From NCBI RefSeq assembly GCF_905147045.1, contig NC_065897.1:11919001-11983000 (forward strand): a stretch of DNA of 64,000 nucleotides, read 5' to 3'. Both the position numbers and the translations under genes were made by a program. Shown here one piece after another: positions 55,371 to 64,000 of this stretch (position 1 is its first letter; every line of letters begins with the position of its first letter). A model generated the notes under the pieces. That model was given only the letters and a program-made list of their open reading frames with translations, was not told the origin of the DNA and made no database searches. This DNA is from Nymphalis io. Lineage: Eukaryota; Arthropoda; Insecta; Lepidoptera; Nymphalidae.

Positions 55371-55662
55371 ACTGGTGGTAGGGCTTTGTGCAAGCTCGTA
55401 TCGGTAGGTACCCACTTATCAGATATCACCGCAAAACAGCAGTACTTGGTATTGTTGCGCACTGGTTTGAAGGGTGAGTGAGCCAGTGTAATAACAGGAA
55501 CAAGGGACATAACATATTAGTTCCCAAGGTTGGTGGCGAATTGGCGATTTAAGCGATGGTTAACATTTCTTACAATTTACTTGCAAATGTCTAAGGGCGT
55601 TGGTGACCACTTACCATCAGGTGGACTATATGCTCTTCCGCATAATTATTCTATAAAAAAAT
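55371..55662 (+). repeat. Family B repeat, near full length
   Basis: TACTGGTGGTAGGGCTTTGT through CCACTTACCATCAGGTGG to TTATTCTATAAAAAAA. Confidence 0.88.
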
Positions 55663-56407
55663 GTGATCAGTTATAGCGCAATTCTGTAAGAACTCACTTC
55701 ATTATTAACCCGTGAATGTTTTGATGCGTGTATTTTTAAAATGTTATAATTATTTATTTTGGTCAATGTCGCATATAACTTTCAGATAATTCACGATGAG
55801 TTTGTTCTTACAGAACAGTCCTATAGCTCACAGGCATGAGCAGTATTAAAAGTCAGATTCGATGTCTGTAAGTTAATCGTTAATACGGTGTATGTAGTTA
55901 ATTTAGAAAAATTTTTGTTCTTCCTCAGTAGCGCGAATCAATTTGTTTATGTATATATGTATACATATACCTAACATTTAAACAAAATCATTAAACAGAA
56001 ATTTTAAACAGTAAAATTTAAGTAATTTCGTATGTACAAAATTCCTCTGTCAAATTTCAACAAACCTTTTATAAGCGCCATTATAGCATACGAGTATATC
56101 CGGTCTTTCCTTTATATTTAAGCTAATTAAGTTCTTATCTTAATGTGAATTACGTGTAACCTAGTAACCTAATACTTGGTAACGTGTAATATAAAAATAA
56201 ATGTAATTTTATTGCTATTAAAATAAAATAAGATAGCCCAAGGCATGACAATAGATGCTACAAATGAATAAAAAGAAACAACTCCACTCTAAAGTGTAAG
56301 TGATTATTCAGTGTTCTCATGTTCGATTCATCATCTACATGTTCAATGATTCAGCGTTCGTTGCTTACAATATAAAAGAAAAAAAATTCATTTTATTAAT
56401 TTAATAC
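55663..56407. other. No gene seen
   Basis: AT-rich; nothing recognised. Confidence 0.45.
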
Positions 56408-56620
56408 TTATATACTAGCCAATTGTCCCGGCTTCGCACGGGTAGATAAGAAGAAAAATGTATTTTTGATAGGATTTACGTAAAATCCTTTCTTAGAGAG
56501 CGTCTACGTAGGGGAAGGAGTAACTGTGACAAATTTCAAATCAATCGGATAGTTTAGGAGATCTCGAGAATGAGTGTTATTTCGCTTATACATACATATG
56601 TGACATTTGAGAAACTGATT
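56408..56620 (+). repeat. Old repeat (CCCGGCTTCGCACGG family)
   Basis: ACTAGCCAATTGTCCCGGCT at its start and ATCAATCGGATAGTTTAGGA later, a common layout of old lepidopteran repeats; class unknown. Confidence 0.5.
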
Positions 56621-56697
56621 CTATATATACAAAGATATGACATGGTTGGTATGGTTCGATCGAGTTGGTTGGATCGAGGATGGTTACTAAGTAATCT

Positions 56698-56785
56698 TGT
56701 GCTTAATTTCTATTTATAATTCGCGAAAGCTGCATGTGTCAGATGAAATTCTGTAACATGTATTTATTATGAGGCTGTTCCTCCG
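56698..56785 (+). repeat. SINE family A scrap, diverged
   Basis: TGTGCTTAATTTCTATTTAT and AAAGCTGCATGTGTCAGATG, GAAATTCTGTAACATGTATT. Confidence 0.5.
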
Positions 56786-57157
56786 TGGGATTTGATTAAA
56801 ACCTTGTTCATAATAATATTCTGAGAAAATTTCACGTGTCGGTAGATAATTGGACATATGTCTACCAACCAGCAGTGTGGTACATACATAGATCAACCAT
56901 TCTCGAAGGAAGGATGCATATACCTAACTATGGAAAATTAACATACTTTGATATTTCCATTTCATATTTATATCATATGTTGTATACATTTATTTATTTA
57001 TTTAATATCGAACTACTAACAAAATTTACAATATTACAATAGTCCAAGATTTTTAGACATTCGTTCTACATAAAATCCCGCTACTCAATTTTCGATTGGA
57101 TTATGTTACAGGGTGCCATCTAAGTTTATACTTACAGTTTTATAACCGAGTTTTTGA

Positions 57158-57343
57158 CATCCCAGACCGCGAGCTTTACCCGTCGTGTTTTTAACTAATT
57201 ATATCTCGGAAAATATTAGCAATAGAAAAAAAAGGTTTGAAATTTTATCTCCTACAAAAAAGGTCTGTACTCTTTTTAAAGTAAAGAGATATTTGCAAAA
57301 AGACGTTTTTCAAGATGGTGGCTAACGCTCGCGGTCTGGGATG
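57158..57343. mobile_element. MITE-like element with 17-bp terminal inverted repeats
   Basis: CATCCCAGACCGCGAGC at 57158-57174 and its exact reverse complement at 57327-57343. The 186-base interior has no ORF. The flanks (TTTTTGA / AAAAAATG) show no certain target duplication, so the superfamily is unknown. Confidence 0.8.
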
Positions 57344-58499
57344 AAAAAATGCTTATTATAATTTTGTATCAACTGAGTAAACAATATATAACATTATTTA
57401 TATTTTATAATCATAAATAAATAACATATGATAAAAATAAATAAATAAAATTACAGAGCAAAAATATCAATATAACAAATAAATTACCTTCGAAAATTAT
57501 GACGCATAAGAACATTGTCACATAATGAAAGGATCGCCTCCAGGCGATTTTAAATAATAAAAAAAATCTATAATTGTACAATACCTATAATTGTAAAATA
57601 TGAGATTAAAAAAATCCCGATAATTCTCAGATTTGAAGTGTTCATTTCCGAACCGGTGGTAGATTTGACAATCAGCAAGCAAGTGTAATACTTATATAGA
57701 ATAAAGAATTTTGACTTTGACTTAAGAATTAGTTATTTGGTGAAAGAGTAAATGAATGTGAACCCTAATGGGTTTTCAGTGGGTTCTTTAAAAACACAAA
57801 CAAAATTCTTATAAGACAACGGTAACATAAAATCAGGATATTTCTCGAAGCAAATTCTATATAAAATTCATGTTTTCATTCACATTCCGGTTTCGTACAC
57901 AGACATTCGGTCTTCGTTAACGAAATAATGTGCGTGTTGTCTTGGGTTACTTAACAATATTATTGTTACAAATAATGTAGAGCTTAAAATAAAATCACTC
58001 ATGACTATTAACAATTCAGTGAAAATTTTGTGAATTCGCTATTTAATTCGCCAACGTCGAAAATCGAAAAATCGTTATCTTCAACCAATCGTAATGTTCG
58101 AAGAGATATGGCTGATTGACGAATCTTAATTGCGTAACAGCGATGGATCGACATTTCTCTGCCTGTCACAAGCAACTGTTAACTTAACTTTTCCAAAGTT
58201 TAATTACATTGAATTAGTTATAATAAACTGCCATTATCAAGACTAAATTTTTCATACAAATAACTTACTTTACCGTAGAAATCTATAAATGTTTTTCAAA
58301 TAAATTATATTTTTAATGATCTTTAGAAGTAATTATTTTAAATTATCTTTTAACCTAGTTAAATCTAAATTTTATGAATAGGATAACGCGGTAAATTATA
58401 TTATTAGAAAAACAATCACAAAAAAGTTTTTTCTTAAATCATTCATTGATATATGATAAGCTTATAGATTAATATAATATTATATAAGCCCATCTAGGT
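57344..58499. other. No gene seen
   Basis: AT-rich; nothing recognised. Confidence 0.45.
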
Positions 58500-58715
58500 T
58501 GATAACACTCATCACACACACCCGCCAAACAGCAATGCTTAGCATTGTTGTGTTTCAGTTTGAAGGGTAAGTGAGTCAGTGTACAGACACAAAGGATAAA
58601 ACTTCTGAGTTCCCAAGGTTGGTGGCGTGTGGCGATGAAAGCGGTGATTAATATTTTTTAGTGCCAATGTCTATGGGCTGAGGTGATAACTACCAAGTGG
58701 CCCTAAATAAAATAA
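58500..58715 (+). repeat. Family B repeat, diverged
   Basis: GCCAAACAGCAATGCTTAGC, TTTGAAGGGTAAGTGAGTCA, GTTCCCAAGGTTGGTGGC; tail CCAAGTGGCCCTAAATAAAA. Confidence 0.75.
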
Positions 58716-58999
58716 ATAGGAAAGTGTTGTTCACGATCGATTTTCTCTTACGCTTTACGAAACGGGACTCTAAAATGTACTAATCGCTTTACACACAAGC
58801 CCCGAAGAAAGGTTTTTATAAAACGTTATTTTAGCAGAATACGCGAGTCAGATAAAATTATCTTATTATGTAGGTTAAAAGGGATATACGTGTTCCGCAT
58901 ACAGTGTTCGCATGGATGTGACAATTCAACCCATTATTTTTTAAGGCACTCACGTAATTATTGCTTATACCTTGGCCGATTAGAGTGTGTATTTTACTT

Positions 59000-59195
59000 G
59001 GCGTAGGGTTTCGTGTACATCTGGGTTTGGTACCATTAACTCATCACAATATTCCGCCAAAGAGCAGCCTGTGCTTGCAGTTACACTGGTTCACTCACCT
59101 TAAAACACAATAGTACTAAATATTGCTGTCTGGCGATTGAATAAGTGATTTGTGGGTGGCACCTACCCAGTGTGCACAAAGCCCTATCATCATTA
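59000..59195. repeat. Two family B pieces joined head to head
   Basis: 59000-59070 is the head in plus sense (GTAGGGTTTCGTGTACATCTGG..TTCCGCCAAAGAGC); 59072-59195 is the same half in minus sense (TTGCAGTTACACTGGTTCAC..GCACAAAGCCCTATCATC). Confidence 0.65.
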
Positions 59196-59944
59196 AAGTA
59201 TTGTGGTAACACAAGTTGTGTAGTATTTTCCTGTCCTTAAAGTAAACTTCCGTTTCAATGTTTTCGTTAACACTTCACAATATATTCGTGGCTTAATTAG
59301 CTAATGTGGGAAAAGCCGCAGGACGTCGTTAGCTTAATGGTGATCGCTAGTCAGGTGATTAATAATTCAAGCCATTGAGCTTCTTGCTAACTCTTAATGG
59401 ATTACGAAACTCTGATTGCTTTGTCCTGTCAATTCTGGTTCAGAAAGTAAATCCAGGTTTAGGTTGAACGTGAACCGCACATTGACTATATGAACTGAAC
59501 CGTAATGTTAAACGGCATACTAAATTTAAGAAATCAACTTTAAAAAACCTGATGTTAAAAGTGAGCTCTTTCGATTCAAAAAAGGAGGAAAATTTCAATT
59601 TGTCTGTATATTTATTGTATACATAAATGTGATATGTAATATATATTACGCCAATTTATTTGTTTGTTATTGTTTTGATTTTATTTTTTTAGTTTTTTTA
59701 AATATATTGTATAATTAAGAAATTGAGATGACCCCCTTACTAATAATAATAATAATAACTTTTTCAAAAATCAGTCATACTCAACACCACAAATTTACTC
59801 GAAAATTCGTCACATCACCATTGTCAGCTTAACATTTAACAAACCTATTACGTTTGCCCATGTCCCTCGTGATAGTTAAGTTACCCCAGTGAAAAGGGAG
59901 ATAAAAAAATAGATACAGAAATAAATAATAATAAATAATGAGAA
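59196..59944. other. No gene seen
   Basis: AT-rich, with a short (ATA)n run near 59740; nothing else recognised. Confidence 0.45.
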
Positions 59945-60205
59945 TTTACTGGTGGTAGGGCTTTGTGTAAGCTTGTCTTGGTATGTACCACCTATTTATC
60001 AGATATTCTATCGCAAAACAACTACTTGGTATTGTTGTGTTCTGGTTTGAAGGTAGAGTGACATAACATTCTCAAGGTTGGTGGTGCAATGGCGATGTAA
60101 GGGAAGGTTAACATTTCTAACAGTGCTAACGTCTATGGGCGTTGGTGACCGCTTACCATCAGGTGGCCCATTTGCTCGTCCGCCTACCTATAATATAAAA
60201 AAAAT
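59945..60205 (+). repeat. Family B repeat, internally deleted
   Basis: TTTACTGGTGGTAGGGCTTT; the middle is lost after TTTGAAGGTAGAGTGACATA; tail CTTACCATCAGGTGGCCCAT and CCTATAATATAAAAAAAA. Confidence 0.88.
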
Positions 60206-60224
60206 ATCTATTATTATATTGTTA

Positions 60225-60336
60225 AGGAGCAGTTTTGGAGCAGCATTGGAGCAGCGTAGTGGAATAAGATCCAAATTCTCCTCAAAAATGAAAGGAGTCT
60301 TAGCCCAGCAGTGGGACATTAACAGGCTGTTACTAA
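60225..60336 (+). mobile_element. SINE family A, 5'-truncated
   Basis: GGAGCAGCATTGGAGCAGCG to AGCAGTGGGACATTAACAGG CTGTTACT, directly after a family B A-tail. Confidence 0.85.
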
Positions 60337-61264
60337 ATGATATTGGATATTGTTAAGTTTTTATTTGAACCGTGCATTCAGGCAAATTTTTGAAGTCACG
60401 TTTAATGTGACTGGCATGCTTTAGGGTCAGAGTGACTTGTATACCGTAACGCGGCATGACGCTCTTTAATGCCCTCATGTCTTCCGCTGCTCCATATTTA
60501 TTAACAGTTTTTTTTCAAACAACACTTCCTGCAACTTTATAAAATACTTTTTTGAATCAGATAATAAAGTAGTTTATTTTGAAGTGAATACTTTTTTAGG
60601 CGCGTGGCCTCGCGTCACCGACATGCTAATGTTAATATAAGGAAAAGTAAATTGATTAAATTCAAAACATAAAATGGCAATTAAAATTAATTACAGCAAA
60701 GGTAGTTAGTATTGAGTTCATTACTAATAATTACGATATTTAGTAGCAAGGACCCGGGTCGAGTGTTGTCATGTTCGAAATTTATTCAATCAAGGGAATA
60801 TTGAATTTGCTATTAAGTGTTTAGGTTAACCGGATTTTAGGCTTGAATGGGTAAACCGTTCAACATTAATTGGTACGAGAATGATGCATTTTCAGATTTA
60901 CGAGTTTAGAGTTCCATAATTTAGTTATATTTTTAGTGCGTTATATAATAACAGTATTAGTATTGATATATGTTTCTCTCCTTCTGTCATCACTGATTTT
61001 ACATTTGAAATAAGAAGACAAAATCCACATTTATAAGTGAAGCCGTTAATTGGTTATTACTTACAATAATAACTGCACTGGGATATTGTTACTTTACAAT
61101 TTAATAACGGATTTCGATTCAAAACAGAAAAGAAGAGTTAAGAAGTGAACAGGACGGCCAGTGTAACATAATTATCATAAGAAGCATTTGTTCTCAAAGA
61201 CGCAGTGGACAAATTATTTGGTGTTGTTTTTATGTGTTTTAAATACAATCCATAATTGGATTCA
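60337..61264. other. No gene seen
   Basis: AT-rich. 60962-61018 repeats sequence of 16615-16670. Confidence 0.45.
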
Positions 61265-61570
61265 TTTAATACTGGTGGGGAAATAAAACCTGCATGTGTC
61301 GGATTAAAATCTGTCACATGTCTGTCCACAAATATGTATTGGAGCACTAACGTTTAATAAGCTGAAATTCCTTCTCTTCAAAAGGAGAGGAGGTCTTAGA
61401 CCAGGGGCGGGACTTTTACAGGCTGTTACTAAAGATGTTTGTAAGAACGCCACTTCACCAATACGCACTGCTGAAATTCCATGTGTTTAATTTGTTTATG
61501 TAATTAATCTCGTCAAACCTCCTCAAAATGGAGTTGCTTGGAGTGGGACATTTATTGGCTTTTATATAAG
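61265..61570 (+). repeat. Two decayed SINE A copies in tandem
   Basis: Copy 1, 61265-61433 (CCTGCATGTGTCGGATTAAA..GGGCGGGACTTTTACAGGCT). Copy 2, 61440-61570 (ACTGCTGAAATTCCATGTGT..GGAGTGGGACATTTATTGGC) with a large internal deletion. Confidence 0.65.
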
Positions 61571-62019
61571 ATTTTTAAATTAAAATACTTTTTCGATTCT
61601 CGATGAATATAGAAAAAACAATGAAAGAGCAAAAATTAGTTTCCTTTATTAATAACCACCGAACCAATCATCTGGATTAGATAAACTAAGTATATTGTAA
61701 CCTACTTAAATTTAATTTTCAGACCACATTTTCCAGTAGACAAAATACGTTTAATGTTTAAGTTAGAAAGGCTGCGGTTTTTGTGCCGACTTTTGTTCAC
61801 ATTTTAAATTAAAAAATATAAAATTACATTCTTTATTAAAAAAAAAAAAAAAGTTGGTAAATTAGAATCATGTACAGTTATCTCGTAAAGTTATTTCTCT
61901 GAGTAAACACATATTTATACTATAATAGATTATATATATTACTATTATTACATTTATAAATGATAATATAATTGATTAATTTAGATATTTTTGGTCATTT
62001 TAGCCATGCCGACTAATGA
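61571..62019. other. No gene seen
   Basis: AT-rich; nothing recognised. Confidence 0.45.
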
Positions 62020-62298
62020 CTGACATGGCCCAGTGGTTAGAAAGCGTGATTCCTAACCGATGATCTTATGTTTAAACCCAGGCCAGCAACATTGAAATTT
62101 CATATGCTTTAATTTTTGCTTATAATTCATCTCGTAATGGGCGGTGAAGAAAAATAAAGTTAATTTTACTCACATACTGCCACCCTAATATCCACTTATC
62201 CATATTGGAACAGCATGGTGGAATAAGCTCCAAACCTTCTTCTCGAAGGGAGAAGAGTTCTAAGCCAAGCAGTAGGTATTTACAGGATATAAAATATA
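62020..62298 (+). mobile_element. SINE family A, full length but diverged
   Basis: GACATGGCCCAGTGGTTAGA head, TGTTTAAACCCAGGCCAGCA, GGAACAGCATGGTGGAATAA, AGCCAAGCAGTAGGTATTTA. Confidence 0.8.
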
Positions 62299-62461
62299 AT
62301 TGAAATAGTTCATTTAAACATTTTTGCTATGAATGGTGATGGCCTTATGGCCTAAGATAAGTCAGATTTCTGTTTTCACTAGTCATATAAAATACCCATT
62401 ATGTGGATATTTAACATTTGGCAATTACTTAAATATTTTTTTTAAATTACAGTTACCAGAA

Positions 62462-62700
62462 CCAAGCTCGTCTGGGTAGGTACCACCCACTTATCAGATA
62501 TTCTACCGCAAAACAGCAGTACTTGGAGCCAGTGTTATTACAGGCACAAGGGACATAAAATCTTAATTCCCAAGGTTGGTGGCGCATTGGTGATGTAGGC
62601 GATGGTTAACATTTCTTACAATGCCAATGTCTAAGGGCGTTGGTGACCACATACCATCAGGTGGCCCATATGCTCGTCCGCCTCCTATTCTATAAAAAAA
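62462..62700 (+). repeat. Family B repeat
   Basis: AAGCTCGTCTGGGTAGGTAC through CACATACCATCAGGTGGCCC to CTCCTATTCTATAAAAAAAA; short deletion after ACAGCAGTACTTGG. Confidence 0.88.
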
Positions 62701-63294
62701 ACGGCAAATAAACTATAAAATTGGGTATGAAGATGTTTTATTTTTATTTTAAGAGTACATTCGATCTTACTAGATATATATATATTGGATTTCTAGCTAT
62801 CCTCGACCGTAAACTGAACAAACAGAGCGTTTGGAGAGTGGAGAGTACTTGAGTCGGCAGATAAGGAGTAAGTTAAATTCAATATCCGTTCGTCTATCGC
62901 GTGTCGATCAGTTATATTTCTTTTATTCATCAAAATGTAAATTATTCAATTGGTATATAATAATTGAAATGATTACGTAGACCAAAAATAATAAATATAA
63001 AAGCTAATATGAAGATACGAATCATTAATTATAAAGTGTTCATTAATAATAATTAATAGAAACAATAATGGAATTCGTTTTTCTGGCAAAATTAATGTTT
63101 TTCAGTACACGAACATAAAATATTAAATTAATTTTATGTTGATTATATAAATTATTTGTATTTATTTATAGTCATTGTTTGTGGCAACCCTTTTTGTTTG
63201 ATTTTATGTTGTTGTCATTATGGCAACATTCTCTTCTTTGTTTAAGCTTTTTATTTAAATAAAATAGTAGTATAAGTTTTTAATAATTAGAATA
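62701..63294. other. No gene seen
   Basis: AT-rich; nothing recognised with confidence. Confidence 0.45.
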
Positions 63295-64000
63295 AAATAG
63301 AATATTCTTTATTGTACACCAAAATAGTAACAGAAACATACAGTTACAAAGACAATCATAAAAAAAGATAACTATTAATGTACAAAAGGCGGTCTTATCG
63401 CTAAAAGAGCGATCTCTTTCAGACAACCTTTGGTTGAAGGACATGAGATAAATAAAGCGGTAAGTAGGTGTACAGAAAAACTTAACTTTTAATTATAACT
63501 TTTTATATAAAGAAATGATACGTCTTAAGTAAAGAGGTAAGGAATTCCATAGGCGAACTGCTTGGACAGAGAAAGATTTGGTATAAAAAGAAGAAGGGTG
63601 AAAGGAATTTTAAGAATTACATTATCATCAGATCGTAGAGTGCGGCCGTGCGAGTCCATAAGAAATTCAATACGGTGTTTAAGATAGCGAAGAGAATTTG
63701 GATGAAAAAGTATACAGTAGAAATGAGAAACAATATGAGTATTCCAGAGATTTTGAATACGCTCGAGTTTGTTTAATTGCTCCCCTCTAAGATCAAGATA
63801 GCAGGTGTCAGCGTAATCAAGGACGGGCAACAGAATAGCTTGTGCTAACGCAATTTTGTTATGAGTTGGTAGAAAATTACATAATCTGCGAATGGACCCA
63901 ATCGGGTGAAACATGTTCCTGCTCTCTTCGCTTATTTGAGACATCCACGAGAAATTTTGATCAATATATATTGCTAAATTTTTAACTTTGCTGCTTAATG
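63295..64000 (-). mobile_element. LINE 3' end, runs off window
   Basis: A minus-strand frame (63525-63944) extends upstream in frame to about 63980 with no stop (SKVKNLAIYIDQNFSW). It encodes the post-RT region: NKIALAQAILLPVLDYADTC and GEQLNKLERIQNLW. The 3' UTR contains reverse of GGTCTTATCGCTAAAAGAGC. Jockey-superfamily type; 5' part lies beyond the window. Confidence 0.82.

Noticed and set aside
62815..62880. Possible non-coding first exon (GAGAGTGGAGAGTACTTGAG then GTAAGTT)
   Set aside because: Only one donor-like site and slightly higher GC; no coding sequence or partner exon in the window.
1..64000. An undescribed multi-gene biological system
   Set aside because: The three host genes belong to known families and show no functional clustering; remaining coding sequence belongs to transposable elements.

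Overview
This is nuclear DNA of a moth or butterfly (Lepidoptera, possibly a nymphalid butterfly). It is AT-rich, genes are split by GT-AG introns, and the repeats are of kinds typical of that order: tRNA-derived SINEs, a very abundant short A-tailed repeat, RTE and Jockey-superfamily LINEs, and a Helitron. The species was not determined.

Three protein genes can be assembled exon by exon with consistent reading phase. (1) 1-4799, minus: a secreted or membrane-anchored GMC oxidoreductase, three exons seen, C-terminus cut off by the window edge. (2) 9081-13927, plus: a complete five-exon DEAD-box RNA helicase of 493 residues with a basic N-terminus, most like mitochondrial DDX28. (3) 17873-41955, minus: fifteen exons (1079 codons plus stop) of a metabotropic GABA-B receptor subunit, best matched to insect GABA-B-R2. 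It carries the ligand-binding module, seven membrane segments, a coiled coil and a long cytoplasmic tail; only the start exon(s) with the signal peptide were not found. Genes 1 and 2 are divergent; genes 2 and 3 converge on a 3.9 kb AT-rich spacer.

Most of the rest is repeats. Family A is a tRNA-derived SINE (Metulj-like by memory) ending in a TACTG-type tail. Family B is a roughly 300 bp A-tailed repeat with about 18 copies. Family C is a second tRNA-like SINE. The largest single elements sit in the 11.5 kb intron of the receptor gene: an internally deleted RTE LINE (33480-35400) and a nearly intact two-ORF LINE (36162-39870), both in the same sense as the gene. Other elements are a decayed Helitron (6086-8298), Jockey-type LINE fragments (42500-43962, 50930-51650, 63295-64000), R1-like LINE tails and a 186 bp MITE-like element (57158-57343). 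From 42 to 64 kb no exon was recognised; this is either the long first intron of the receptor gene or its upstream flank.

No convincing undescribed biological system was found. The most useful observations are structural: a conserved receptor exon hemmed in by two SINEs within a few bases of both splice sites; a shared 3' tail linking family B to an RTE-like LINE tail, suggesting a parasite-host pair; a direct repeat bracketing exon 1 of the GMC gene; a fresh LINE insertion with a 15-base target duplication just after the helicase gene; and a 20-base direct repeat combined with a distant 26-base inverted copy in a receptor intron.
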